DNA of 64,000 nt from Pseudomonas viridiflava. Lineage in GTDB: Bacteria; Pseudomonadota; Gammaproteobacteria; Pseudomonadales; Pseudomonadaceae. The translations under genes were made by a program, and so were the position numbers. The notes below the pieces were generated by a model. It was not told the origin of the DNA. It did not search any database and saw nothing but the letters and a program-made list of their open reading frames with translations. Positions 17,683-26,855 of this stretch are shown piece by piece (the stretch's first letter is position 1; every line of letters starts with the position of its first letter). The stretch is taken from contig NZ_UWFA01000259.1 of assembly GCF_900601905.1 (NCBI RefSeq), forward strand, positions 124,001-188,000, given 5' to 3'.

Positions 17683-17781
17683 GAAAGTGTTCCGAAGCGA
17701 ATCGCAGAGTTCGCATTCTAGGTCATCCGCCTGCTTGGGGCATAATGTCCGACATTTCCAGACACTCATAAAGGAAGATTC

Positions 17782-18237
17782 ATGAAAGTCGCGATCATTT
17801 CCGGTTCGGTCTACGGGTCGGCTGAAGAAGTTGCTCGTCATGCTGCAGGTCTCCTGCGCGAAGCCGGTCATGAAGTGTTGCACAACCCGCGGGTGACCCT
17901 CGACGAACTGCAGGCATTCTCTCCACAGGCCTTGCTGGGCGTGACCTCCACCACAGGCATGGGTGAATTGCCGGATAACATTCATGGAGTCTACTCGCAG
18001 ATTCGTGACGTTTTGCCTGCGCAATGGCGCGGCCTGCCCGGCGGCGTGATCGGCCTGGGCGATGCCAGTTACGGCGACACATTTTGTGGTGGTGGCGAAC
18101 AGATTCGTGAGCTGTTTGCCGAGCTGGGCGTGATCGAAGTGCAGGAAATGCTGCGCCTGGATGCCAGCGAAAGCGTCACCCCGGAAACTGATGCCGAGCC
18201 ATGGTTGCGCGAATTCGGCGAATTGTTGAAGGGATGA
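17782..18237 (+). CDS. Flavodoxin (MioC-like)
   Basis: The 151-residue protein starts MKVAIISGSVYGSAEEVARH, the FMN phosphate loop of flavodoxins, followed by STTGMGELPDN and GLGDASYGDTFCGGGEQ, which contact the isoalloxazine ring. It carries electrons in the cytosol; its partner is unknown. AAGGAAG lies before the ATG. It is divergent from the LOV gene, sharing an intergenic region of 99 bases. Confidence 0.92.
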   Translation: MKVAIISGSVYGSAEEVARHAAGLLREAGHEVLHNPRVTLDELQAFSPQALLGVTSTTGMGELPDNIHGVYSQIRDVLPAQWRGLPGGVIGLGDASYGDTFCGGGEQIRELFAELGVIEVQEMLRLDASESVTPETDAEPWLREFGELLKG

Positions 18238-18282
18238 ACAGACAGTTGGTTCTTGTAGAAGCTCACTGAGGTGACGGGGCCA

Positions 18283-18315
18283 GCGATAGCGGTGCGTCTG
18301 ACGGGCCGCTATCGC
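18283..18315. terminator. Perfect 10-bp inverted repeat after the flavodoxin gene
   Basis: GCGATAGCGG at 18283-18292 and CCGCTATCGC at 18306-18315 pair perfectly around a 13-base loop. There is no T-run, so it could be an mRNA-end hairpin, a REP remnant or a protein site. Confidence 0.45.
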
Positions 18316-18415
18316 GCCACCTTATCGCGCACCATTCAGCGCCGATCGTGTTGATTGTGACTGCGGTAAGGGTGGACGACACTGTCAGCCCTTTCACCCT
18401 CTGCTGGAGCCGATC

Positions 18416-19327
18416 ATGAGCCAACCCATACGTTTCGAAGACAAGGTCGTTATCGTTACCGGCGCTGGTGGTGGCCTGGGCCGGGCCCACGCGCTGCTCT
18501 TTGCCCGCCATGGCGCGCAGGTTGTGGTCAACGACCTGGGCGGCTCTGCTCACGGCGAGGGTGCCAACGCATCGGCAGCGGATCGGGTGGTGGCAGAGAT
18601 TCGCGCAGCGGGCGGCGTGGCGGTGGCCAATCATGATTCAGTGACCGACGGCGATAAAATCGTGCAAAACGCGCTGGATGCTTTTGGTCGCGTGGACGTG
18701 GTGGTCAACAACGCGGGCATCCTGCGCGACAAATCCTTTGCCAAAATGGAGGATGCCGACTGGGACCTGGTTTATCGGGTCCATCTGGAAGGCGCCTATA
18801 AAGTCACCCACGCAGCCTGGCCGCACTTGCGCGAGCAGAACTACGGGCGCGTTATCTTTACTTCATCGACCTCGGGTATTTACGGCAACTTCGGCCAGGC
18901 CAACTATGCCTCGGCCAAGCTCGGGCTATATGGGCTGACCCGCACGCTGGCGCTGGAAGGGCGCAAGAACAATATTCTGGTCAATGCCATCGCGCCTACC
19001 GGCGGTACGCGCATGACCGAAGGCCTGATCGCGCCGCAGGTTTTCGAGTTGCTCAAACCGGAGTTGATCAGCCCGTTGGTGGTGTACCTGGGCAGCGAGC
19101 AGTGCCAGGACACGTCGGATTTGTTCGAAGTGGGCGGCGGCTGGATCGGCAAAGTGCGCTGGGAGCGCAGCCTGGGCGCGGGCTTTGACCCGGTAATAGG
19201 GTTCAGCCCGGAAGATGTAGCGAGCCAATGGCAGCGCATCAACGATTTTACGGACGCGGTGTATCCGCAGGATAACGTCGAGGCCCTGAAAGAGATGATG
19301 GCCAATCTGCAGAAATTTACCCGGTAG
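18416..19327 (+). CDS. Short-chain dehydrogenase similar to the (3R)-hydroxyacyl-CoA dehydrogenase part of MFE-2
   Basis: The 303-residue SDR has VIVTGAGGGLGRAHALLFAR, VNDLGGSAHGEG, VNNAGILRDKSFAKM and the catalytic SSTSGIYGNFGQANYASAK (Ser, Tyr, Lys). The spacing after the first strand (NDLGG...) is characteristic of the hydroxyacyl-CoA dehydrogenase domain of multifunctional enzyme type 2 (17-beta-HSD4 family), so a role in fatty-acid or steroid side-chain oxidation is likely. The substrate is not known. CTGGAG precedes the ATG. Confidence 0.85.
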   Translation: MSQPIRFEDKVVIVTGAGGGLGRAHALLFARHGAQVVVNDLGGSAHGEGANASAADRVVAEIRAAGGVAVANHDSVTDGDKIVQNALDAFGRVDVVVNNAGILRDKSFAKMEDADWDLVYRVHLEGAYKVTHAAWPHLREQNYGRVIFTSSTSGIYGNFGQANYASAKLGLYGLTRTLALEGRKNNILVNAIAPTGGTRMTEGLIAPQVFELLKPELISPLVVYLGSEQCQDTSDLFEVGGGWIGKVRWERSLGAGFDPVIGFSPEDVASQWQRINDFTDAVYPQDNVEALKEMMANLQKFTR

Positions 19328-19468
19328 CGATGTCGTGGTTGATAGACCGGTCAGGTCAGCCTGATCGGTTGTTTCGCATGCAGTTGCTTTTCGTGGGCCG
19401 ACAGCCTTGTACATGAGTCACAAGATGATCTGAGTGAGTCAGTTTTCTTACCTGATTCCCAATTATAA

Positions 19469-19484
19469 GTAGGAAGTTTCTACT
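19469..19484 (+). promoter_or_regulatory. GTAGGAAGTTTCTACT motif, possible RcsB/LuxR-type binding site
   Basis: The sequence is nearly self-complementary (GTAG-GAA-G-TTT-CTAC) and lies 128 bases before the start of the unknown gene at 19597. It resembles the half-sites of RcsB-like regulators, and its first 13 bases recur at 10017-10029 near the unknown two-gene operon. The regulator is not known. Confidence 0.35.
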
Positions 19485-19596
19485 GCAGATGTCGTACTTG
19501 TCTTGATTTCTCCCCCAAGGTGTTTTCAGCATAAAGCCTCTTGCCCAAGCGCCGATATTTTCCATGATTGTCATGGTCTATGCAGGAGCACTCCAT

Positions 19597-20157
19597 ATGG
19601 GCGTTACCTTTTGGGGAGAACTTCCTCAGGTTACTTTCAAGCCAAAGAAACAGCCAATAGTCCCGCCTCGCGCGGTCGAGACTGAGAAAATGCTGCTGGA
19701 AATTGGCCACAATGTCTCGGCGCTTAATACGGTCAGAATGGAAGAGAGCAAACTTAAACCATTGTTCAAAGGTTTCGATGCGGAAAAAGTTACTCCGGCG
19801 AATCTGGATAAAGTCGGCAAAATGCTCTTTGCCTATGGCTTGGTGGACAACATGACGGCTGATTTACTTGGGCGCGCAGCACTCGAGTATGACAAAGACG
19901 GCGTCCCACTGAAGCCGGACGAAGAGTTCGACGCATTGCAGTTTTTTGCCCGGCAACTCGACAACATGACGACCAACGCGTTGAAAGGAGACAAGTACGC
20001 GTTGATGCTCAAGGCTGATTACGTCAGGGCCGTGCATGTCATGAGGTGCCTGCAGGACTTCGCCAGCAGTGGTGATACCTACGATGTCATAGAAAGGAAG
20101 CGTCGTGTGAAGGAAGGTGAAATCAAAGCGCCGGAGCCATTGAAGCGCATCAGATAG
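19597..20157 (+). CDS. Hypothetical protein (186 aa) upstream of the DUF6543-type protein
   Basis: I do not recognise a characterised family. The start at 19597 (MGVTFWGELPQVTFKPKKQP) is set by AGGAG eight bases upstream; earlier ATGs lack one. The N-terminus is proline/lysine-rich and hydrophobic-aromatic, the rest is predicted helical (FDALQFFARQLDNMTTNALK, ADYVRAVHVMRCLQDFASS). No signal peptide or membrane segment is seen. It is followed by a hairpin and, after 365 bases, by the toxin-like gene on the same strand. A partner or chaperone role for that protein is possible but not supported by a motif. Confidence 0.72.
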   Translation: MGVTFWGELPQVTFKPKKQPIVPPRAVETEKMLLEIGHNVSALNTVRMEESKLKPLFKGFDAEKVTPANLDKVGKMLFAYGLVDNMTADLLGRAALEYDKDGVPLKPDEEFDALQFFARQLDNMTTNALKGDKYALMLKADYVRAVHVMRCLQDFASSGDTYDVIERKRRVKEGEIKAPEPLKRIR

Positions 20158-20161
20158 AGAC

Positions 20162-20187
20162 AAAAAAAACCGCTGCAAGGCAGCGGC
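20162..20187 (-). terminator. Hairpin with T-run facing the minus strand
   Basis: CCGCTGC-AAG-GCAGCGG is perfect, with eight A on its left, i.e. a T-run when read on the minus strand. On the plus strand only a weak CTAAATAAT follows. No minus-strand gene precedes it in the window. Confidence 0.6.
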
Positions 20188-20522
20188 TAAATAATACGTG
20201 GATCCAGGAGCTTCAAAATCAACGTGGGCGGGATGATAATCGTTGTTGCCTGCGTTAAAAAGCGCACCTGCTGAAATTATGTGTTGCAGCAATTGTAATG
20301 ATTGCTGATGTCCTCCAACTATTGGATCCAGGTAAAACTTCCGACGATTAAATGCGAGCGCTCCGTCAAACGTTGATTGCCGACCGATTAAATGTGTAGC
20401 AATAGTTATCGCCAGGCACGATACAGAGCGGTGTTTTATGGGGGGGTGATTCAGCTGCTCAAACTTACCTCCATCTGGCGGGATGCCTAATGGGTTTGCG
20501 CGGCGCAACCGTGGAGCTACAT
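20188..20522. other. Intergenic leader of the toxin-like gene
   Basis: These 335 bases are AT-rich and hold two small direct repeats: GGATCCAGG at about 20202 and 20325, and CGATTAAATG at about 20344 and 20386. A promoter for the toxin-like gene must lie here, but I see no clear -35/-10 pair or known regulator site. Confidence 0.4.
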
Positions 20523-23500
20523 ATGACTGACTTATCAACTTTGTCCCGTCACAACGCTGACATAGGCAATTCAATTTCCGAAGGGGTGGCCGCGGCGCTA
20601 GCGCGGCTGGGTGCAGCTTTCACCGAGTGGCATGAGCAGACTCGCACATCGCCATTATTGCGCCAGGTCGCACATGAACTCCTGAGAGCACAGCTGCCCT
20701 ATTCGAGCGCGATAAAAAATCCTGATGTCCTGTTCATCAACACCCAGGCAGCTGACGGCTCTGTCGCCAACTCGGTCTCGTTGACCGACGCGCTACTGCA
20801 AGCCCTGACCCACGGTCTCGCTGAACTCAAGCGCGACGGTATCCAGGTTTATTCTCGACATGACGCGGTACAGGCACCGTTTTTAGCTCCCGGCCTTGAA
20901 GGCGCTTATGTTCTTGAGATGCTGAGCAACAGTCTTGATGCGTTGCCCAGGTACTACAAAGACAGAATTGACGCGTTCTGGGCCGAGGCTTTTCCTGTCG
21001 CAGGCAGTGAAAGCGAGCATGTCACCCGGCGCCGACGGTGCGCGGATCTGTATACAGACATATTGATGCACGGACTTCGCCTGCGGCGTTTGGAACAGCG
21101 GATCAATGAAGCTGACGAGGCGATCCTTGCCAAGAGTTTTGCGGGCAGCAATCTGTACCGGATTTCCCTGAAAAGCGAGACCGGCTCCGGCGTCATGAAC
21201 TCCGCTTTCGTCATTACGCGGACACCTCAAACCCGTAGCCCTCTGATACCGAGTAACTGTGAGGGCAATGTATTTCTCATATCTGCCGCCACCGGGCTGG
21301 AGTTGTACGACTCCCTGGAGGCGCTGGATCAGCAGCTACGCGCACGGCTGGACGATACCGATCAGCGTGAGTATTTGCTCCAGGATCTGCTCCTCAGAGA
21401 ACGAGTCGCCACCGGCGCTGATCAAGGCGCAGTGATCCATCCCTTTTATAGTTATTCAACGGACAACTTGAGTGAATATCTTTTGGATGCCATGCGGTTC
21501 AAGCAGATTCGGGACTTTGACTTCCTGCTTAATGCGGCGCAGCAAGCCAGGCAAGATGTGAGGGAATTCTTGCCTCTGGTTAACGCATCGAGCCAGCTGA
21601 GTTACCTGGACCGTGCACACAAATGCCATTTTCAGCAGCTATTCGCCAAAGTCAGCAAGGACACCGCACCGCAGTGGCTCAAGACTGCCTCGTTCGATAA
21701 TAGAGGGCGGTATCAAACTCTCGTTGCCAGCTATCAAAAACATGCCGCACAGGCCGCCGGGCTCATGGCCGGGCTGGAGTCAATACAGGGTTATGCGAGG
21801 AACAGGGTCAAGGCTTATGTTCTGCGCAAGCTGGGGTATCTGATCGAGCCAGAGCAAGTCTTTATCTCGATGCTGGAGGAGCTTGAAATAAACGCAGAGC
21901 TGACAAGGCGCTGCACCTACAGGAAGTCGTTGCTGGACTTTGTCGTCGATGGCCTGCCGTTGTCCTCCGAAAACCTTTTCATCAACCTAGAAGTCCCGGA
22001 GCACAGTGAAAATCCCGCTCTCAACTTCCAGTTTGTCGAAGCGATGTGTGCCGAACTGGATGTTCAGCAGCATTTTGAATTAGACAGCTGGACGTGCCTC
22101 GGTAATGAGGCCTTCGTCCAGCACCTCGCGGGCCAGCGAGGTTGTGCCATTGAATTGAGTGCTCTGGCTGCACAGCTTCAAGGAGACCTGAGAGACGAAC
22201 TGAGCCAGCAGTTGATCCAGTGGGCGCGTTCGGATGCGAAGGTGCCCGATACTGTGATCACGCTATGCAACCTGGCATTTCAGGATAAGCGAGCACTGAT
22301 GAAAGATGTCTTGGTCTTTTGTCTGAAGCGTGAGAACAGAGAGCACTATGTCCTCTATGCGCCAGGCGCTCCGGGTGGTCGGGAAATGTTTGAGTTCAGT
22401 TCCTGGGGGCAGTTGAGAGAGCAGCCGGTCAGCTGGATGTCGACATTAGAGGGGCTGCAATACGTCTTGGGTCAGGTACCTGATCGGTTTCGGGTCGACA
22501 TAGGCGTGGCGATCCGCAGATTCCAGGATCGTGTTCCAGGGCCATGGTCTTCGTGGGGCGCCTTGCTTGTTCCCGTCGGTAAGGAGACTTTCGAACGTAC
22601 ATTAGTCGAACAGGTCAGGGCCAAGAAGGCACAGGAGCTTTCCGATTTCTTCAGGGATTACGCCAATCAGGACCTGTCGAAGACGTATTCCCAACGACGA
22701 TTTCTGGCATTGCTGGATCTTCGAATTGCAGCACTGGAAAAACTGTTTGCTACCGATATCCAGTTAGAGTCCTATCGAGAATATGTCCGCAGGGAGGGGC
22801 GTCAGTGGATCTGCGAGTATCTGAAAAGCAAAGGCATTGCTGAGGTCGTGGATCCGGACACTGTCTGTTTCAAGATGGAGGATGGCAGGGACATAACCGG
22901 CCTCGGCTTGCTCTCTACTGATGTCACGCTGACGTCCTTATTGATGAATGATTGGGTCAATCAGGATGCCTATCAGATTCCCTGGTGGGGTACCTTATTG
23001 AAGGTCGGCATTAAAGTGAGTTGGTCGCTGAGGTTGTTGAAAGATTACACGACCCTTCTCGACACCTTTATGCCTTCGGACGGACCCAACCCCAGGATTT
23101 ATTCCACTGTCGGCCAGGACCTGTCAGTCCTTCCATCGAGTGTCATACGTAAACTGCTGGATCTGCCGCTGGGCGCTAATTACATCCGTCTGCTCGAAGA
23201 GCAACTCATTGGAGGTGATGACGCTCATGTATACCGACGTGCTGTATTGGCGAAGAAAAAATACCTGATGCTCTATCGCGATGTATTCAATGAATATTTA
23301 AATGGCCAACTTGATAAAGAGCAGTATCAGTGGTTAATTCCTTTGCTTTCCAGCATCGATAACCCTGCACGAGGCAATCCGGCTTCTGTCAAAGGTTGGG
23401 TCAGTACTCTGGTGTTCACCGATATTGTTGATTTCGCACCCTTGGACAGGGTCCGAATCATTGAAGGGGCACTGACATTTGTCGGCCTGGACGGTACCAA

Positions 23501-24107
23501 TGCTAAATACCGGCTGATTTATACGCCCGATGCTCCAGACGGGATTAAATTCAGAACAGAAGATGAAGTTGCAACCACCATGAAACACCTTGGCATGCCA
23601 GCCTATTATCATGACCGTGCCAGGCACAGGGATCAGACAACAGTAAAGAGGCTGGTGGTCAGTCTGGAACAGGACCCTCAGAAACATCGGCATTTGCTCA
23701 ATACCAGCGGTCGATCAGAGCATCGAATCGCCAGTCTGGAGCAGTTATACGAAATGATGATCCAACGCATGATCGATGACGTGGATGACCAGACCGAAAG
23801 TTGGGCTGAGAATGCTGCAGTAATCGCTTATACGGCGACGCGCTGGACCGGCAGCATATTACTGCTGCCTTTCCCGCCCGCAGCAGCGGTTTGGGGGGGA
23901 TTGCACGCCGCCATCGACATTGCACGCGGGGCCCTTGCTTATCAGGATGGTGATCGTGTCGCGGCGTTGCAGTTCTTCGTCGGCGCGAGTATTGCTGGCG
24001 TATTCGCCGGAGGTCACGTTGCCAATGCTATTACGGGTCAACTGGGGGCAGGGTTCCGCTTGATCCGTTGGGCTTCTACCAGCCGGTTGCCGTTTCCTGT
24101 CATCTAA
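20523..24107 (+). CDS. DUF6543 (dermonecrotic-toxin-type) large protein, apparently short form
   Basis: The 1194-residue protein resembles the large Pseudomonas proteins annotated with the DUF6543 / dermonecrotic toxin domain (SVSLTDALLQALTHGLAELK near residue 90, followed by several helical regions). Near the C-terminus it has a hydrophobic hairpin (LLLPFPPAAAVWGGLHAAID and ALQFFVGASIAGVFAGGHVA), the putative membrane-insertion part. Many relatives continue for several hundred residues beyond this hairpin with leucine-rich repeats or an effector domain; here the frame stops 32 residues later. The start at 20523 has GGAG six bases before it. Its base composition is poorer in G+C than the flanking genes. 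Toxicity and target are inference. Confidence 0.68.
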   Translation: MTDLSTLSRHNADIGNSISEGVAAALARLGAAFTEWHEQTRTSPLLRQVAHELLRAQLPYSSAIKNPDVLFINTQAADGSVANSVSLTDALLQALTHGLAELKRDGIQVYSRHDAVQAPFLAPGLEGAYVLEMLSNSLDALPRYYKDRIDAFWAEAFPVAGSESEHVTRRRRCADLYTDILMHGLRLRRLEQRINEADEAILAKSFAGSNLYRISLKSETGSGVMNSAFVITRTPQTRSPLIPSNCEGNVFLISAATGLELYDSLEALDQQLRARLDDTDQREYLLQDLLLRERVATGADQGAVIHPFYSYSTDNLSEYLLDAMRFKQIRDFDFLLNAAQQARQDVREFLPLVNASSQLSYLDRAHKCHFQQLFAKVSKDTAPQWLKTASFDNRGRYQTLVASYQKHAAQAAGLMAGLESIQGYARNRVKAYVLRKLGYLIEPEQVFISMLEELEINAELTRRCTYRKSLLDFVVDGLPLSSENLFINLEVPEHSENPALNFQFVEAMCAELDVQQHFELDSWTCLGNEAFVQHLAGQRGCAIELSALAAQLQGDLRDELSQQLIQWARSDAKVPDTVITLCNLAFQDKRALMKDVLVFCLKRENREHYVLYAPGAPGGREMFEFSSWGQLREQPVSWMSTLEGLQYVLGQVPDRFRVDIGVAIRRFQDRVPGPWSSWGALLVPVGKETFERTLVEQVRAKKAQELSDFFRDYANQDLSKTYSQRRFLALLDLRIAALEKLFATDIQLESYREYVRREGRQWICEYLKSKGIAEVVDPDTVCFKMEDGRDITGLGLLSTDVTLTSLLMNDWVNQDAYQIPWWGTLLKVGIKVSWSLRLLKDYTTLLDTFMPSDGPNPRIYSTVGQDLSVLPSSVIRKLLDLPLGANYIRLLEEQLIGGDDAHVYRRAVLAKKKYLMLYRDVFNEYLNGQLDKEQYQWLIPLLSSIDNPARGNPASVKGWVSTLVFTDIVDFAPLDRVRIIEGALTFVGLDGTNAKYRLIYTPDAPDGIKFRTEDEVATTMKHLGMPAYYHDRARHRDQTTVKRLVVSLEQDPQKHRHLLNTSGRSEHRIASLEQLYEMMIQRMIDDVDDQTESWAENAAVIAYTATRWTGSILLLPFPPAAAVWGGLHAAIDIARGALAYQDGDRVAALQFFVGASIAGVFAGGHVANAITGQLGAGFRLIRWASTSRLPFPVI

Positions 24108-24907
24108 TGCATTACCTTCCCGTGAGGTAATTGCCCCAACCGCTCGGTAAGGCGCAAACGCTGAATCGTGTCATCACTTAACATCAACGCGTGCTCCAGG
24201 TCGTACCGTTCGGCCTGGGGGCACTCAAGGATTTGATAAAGGCTGGCGCGAGCCAGGTAATCGCTGGTGGTTGCCGGGCCCAGCTCGATGACCCGATTGG
24301 CATCCTTGAGGGAGGCGAGCAGGTCATCGTTAATTTGATGGAGATGCCGCAGGTTGCGTGACAAGCGTTGCAGCATGTTCAACGCGGTCGCACGGGCCAT
24401 GAACTCGGCCTTGAGGTGCATCTCGGGGCCGAACTGGCGGTTCAGCAATTCCCGGCAATCCTTCGGGTAAAGCCTGCGGCCTGCGCAGGGGTCGAGCAGA
24501 TAATCGGCACCCGGCACGCGCAGCAGAAAGTGGCCGGGGAAATTGATACCTTCCAGCGGGATCTCCAGGCGTCGTGCCAGCTCCATGGCAATCATCGCCA
24601 GGCACAGGGGCTGGCCTCGACGGCGCTTTAAAACGCTATGCAGCAATGCGGTTTGCGGTTTTGGCGGGTTCCAGTCGTCCTGGGCAAAACCCTGGGCGCT
24701 GAGTTGACGCAACAGTGGCTGGGCCAGCTCGGTGCTGGGCAGGGCTGGCAATGCAGCGCTTATGCTGCGCAGCAAGTCGTCCATCTCACCGACGATCTGC
24801 TCGGGCACGAATTGCGGGTCGTGTTCCGCCGATACCCATAGCCCCGCCTGGAAAACATCCTGCGGAGTTTGTTTCAGGCAAGCCAGGCAGTGTTCGCGAG
24901 GTGTCAT
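24104..24907 (-). CDS. SirB1 family protein (transglutaminase-like plus TPR-like)
   Basis: The 267-residue protein contains LLHSVLKRRRGQPLCLAMIA and PLEGINFPGHFLLRVPGADY, the SirB1/transglutaminase-like core, followed by a helical TPR-like tail (ANRVIELGPATTSDYLARAS). The family has no proven reaction. The start at 24907 has CGGAG five bases before it. Its stop codon overlaps the stop of the convergent toxin-like gene by two bases. Confidence 0.85.
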   Translation of the reverse strand: MTPREHCLACLKQTPQDVFQAGLWVSAEHDPQFVPEQIVGEMDDLLRSISAALPALPSTELAQPLLRQLSAQGFAQDDWNPPKPQTALLHSVLKRRRGQPLCLAMIAMELARRLEIPLEGINFPGHFLLRVPGADYLLDPCAGRRLYPKDCRELLNRQFGPEMHLKAEFMARATALNMLQRLSRNLRHLHQINDDLLASLKDANRVIELGPATTSDYLARASLYQILECPQAERYDLEHALMLSDDTIQRLRLTERLGQLPHGKVMH

Positions 24908-25083
24908 GAGCGCTCCGGGGAACTTCGACAGGTGCGTACGCTCTGTTTTAGCCCTCCGCATGCCTTTCGTCCAGCACCGAATGGGATACCGGATGTGTTT
25001 GCCGCCTATGCACCCAGCGGTCGATCATTTTTTCCGACAGCGCCTATACTCGCTCTAGAAAAAACCTGACAGGGGCACCGCCG

Positions 25084-26106
25084 ATGTTCGCAGTCATGCA
25101 TTCATCACGCGTGGAGTCGCTGCATCTTGTCGTCGATCCGGAAACCGGCCTCAAAGCAGTGATTGCCATTGACAATGGTCGCCATGGTGCCGCCTTGGGT
25201 GGTTGTCGTTATCTGGCCTATGCGGACGAGGAGAGTGCGATAACCGATGCCATCCGCTTGGCCAGAAGCATGAGCTACAAAGCGGTGCTCGCCGGTCTGC
25301 CCCACGGTGGTGGTAAAGCCGTGATCATGCGTCCGGCGCACCTGCCTAGCCGAGCGGCGTTATTCGAAGCGTTTGGACGCTTTATCGAAAGCCTTAATGG
25401 CCGCTATATCACCGCCGTGGACAGTGGCACCTCCAGCGCCGACATGGACTGCATTGCGCAACACACCCGACACGTCACCAGCACCTCTCACTCGGGCGAC
25501 CCGTCGCAGCACACCGCGGTAGGCGTATTTGCCGGCATCCGCACCACCGCCATGGCGAGGCTGGGCAGCGATAACCTCGAAGGTCTGCGCATTGCCATTC
25601 AAGGGCTGGGCCACGTCGGCTATGCCCTGGCCGAACAACTGCATGCCGCCGGTGCCGAATTACTGGTCAGTGATCTGGACAGCGGGCGCGTGCAATTGGC
25701 GATGGAGCAATTCGGCGCGCACCCGATCGCCTGTGAAGCCTTGCTCAGCACCCCTTGCGACATCCTTGCGCCCTGTGGCGTCGGCAGTGTGCTGACCAGT
25801 GCCACGGTTGCCCAGTTACGTTGCGCTGCTGTGGCCGGTGCAGCGAGCAACCAGCTCAGCAACCTGCAGGTGGCGGATCAGCTGGAAAACCGCGGCATTC
25901 TGTACGCACCTGACTACGTGATCAACTCGGGCGGGCTGATTTACGTGGCGCTCCAGCATCAGGGCGAAACCCTGGGTAACATCACAGCTCACCTGTCGCG
26001 GATCGGCCAGCGCCTGACCGAGGTTTACGCCCACGCCCAAGCGGAAAAACGCTCACCGGCACGGGTTGCCGATATGCTGGCAGAGCATCTGTTGAGAGTG
26101 AGTTAG
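25084..26106 (+). CDS. Leucine (Glu/Leu/Phe/Val) dehydrogenase
   Basis: The 340-residue enzyme oxidatively deaminates branched-chain amino acids with NAD. Family marks are AALGGCRYLAYADEESAITD, the catalytic lysine region MSYKAVLAGLPHGGGKAVI, the aspartate in GRYITAVDSGTSSADMD and the nucleotide fold IAIQGLGHVGYALAEQLHAA. It is somewhat shorter than Bacillus leucine dehydrogenases. AGGGG lies before the ATG. It is a single gene. Confidence 0.9.
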   Translation: MFAVMHSSRVESLHLVVDPETGLKAVIAIDNGRHGAALGGCRYLAYADEESAITDAIRLARSMSYKAVLAGLPHGGGKAVIMRPAHLPSRAALFEAFGRFIESLNGRYITAVDSGTSSADMDCIAQHTRHVTSTSHSGDPSQHTAVGVFAGIRTTAMARLGSDNLEGLRIAIQGLGHVGYALAEQLHAAGAELLVSDLDSGRVQLAMEQFGAHPIACEALLSTPCDILAPCGVGSVLTSATVAQLRCAAVAGAASNQLSNLQVADQLENRGILYAPDYVINSGGLIYVALQHQGETLGNITAHLSRIGQRLTEVYAHAQAEKRSPARVADMLAEHLLRVS

Positions 26107-26119
26107 GCCCGGACCTCTA

Positions 26120-26310
26120 GCTTCGGATCGGCTTTAGCCGCGAGACGCCGAGGCATTCAATGAAGATGTTCCGGCTGGCATTGCGCTCGCGGCTAAAGCC
26201 GCTCCTACGGGAAGGGAGCGTACATCCGTAGGAGCGGCTTCAGCCGCGAGAGGCCAGGACATTCAACGAAGATGTTCCGGCTGGAATATTGCTCGCGGCT
26301 AAAGCCTACG
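26120..26310. repeat. Two tandem REP pairs (GTAGGAGCGGCTTTAGCCGCGAG type)
   Basis: Two pairs follow each other: about 26120-26211 and 26226-26310. Their loops are nearly the same (GAAGATGTTCCGGCTGG in both), so the second arose by duplication of the whole pair and not by separate insertion. The outermost arms are damaged. Confidence 0.85.
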
Positions 26311-26320
26311 AGCATGGAAG

Positions 26321-26584
26321 TCACTGCTCAACCGGGGCGTTCAACAATTCATTCAGCGCATCCGGCTGGCTCTTGAAGGCGCGAGCAAATATGTCGCGGT
26401 TCTTGGCCATGTAAATCCCGGCTTCTTCAACCTGCGCTTCGCTCAGGGAAGGCACGGCCTTGTTCAATACTGTTGCCAGCAACTCAGCGAGTTCGAGCAT
26501 TTTGTCATGACGATCAGCTTCGGCTTTATCCATGAACAAACGCTCCAGATCTCGGCTGCTGCGGTATACCACTTCGACGGCCAT
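26321..26584 (-). CDS. yebG: YebG family DNA-damage-inducible protein
   Basis: The 87-residue protein begins MAVEVVYRSSRDLERLFMDK and has the helical family region EADRHDKMLELAELLATVLN and YMAKNRDIFARAFK. YebG is an SOS-regulated cytosolic protein of unknown action. A perfect LexA box lies 44 bases upstream, which supports both the assignment and the regulation. Confidence 0.92.
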   Translation of the reverse strand: MAVEVVYRSSRDLERLFMDKAEADRHDKMLELAELLATVLNKAVPSLSEAQVEEAGIYMAKNRDIFARAFKSQPDALNELLNAPVEQ

Positions 26585-26627
26585 TCACCACCTCACATGC
26601 CTTTACGATAGTTGTCTTTAGCGACTA

Positions 26628-26643
26628 CTGTATCTTTATACAG
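26628..26643 (-). promoter_or_regulatory. LexA box of yebG
   Basis: CTGTATCTTTATACAG is a perfect match to the Pseudomonas/E. coli LexA consensus CTG-N10-CAG with an AT-rich, near-palindromic centre. Confidence 0.9.
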
Positions 26644-26855
26644 TGCGCAGCATAAGCGAAAGCCTGCGCTTTGGATAGTGGCCTTGGCACATCTTTTTGT
26701 CCCGTCGATGTGCCTTGCGACAACCCGTCACGCTCTCAACGATAGCTAATGGCCTCGTTCCTGCTTGAGAATCAGCCCATGCAAAAGCGTCACCCGGGCG
26801 CGGCATGATGTTGGCCGGGAAGTGTTGCTCAATTTTTGTACAGGATGAGTCAGAG

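Noticed and set aside
19864..20574. A 236-codon minus-strand frame ending inside the 186-residue gene
   Set aside because: It covers two unlike regions, has no ribosome site or family likeness, and crosses the hairpin at 20162 that would end it.
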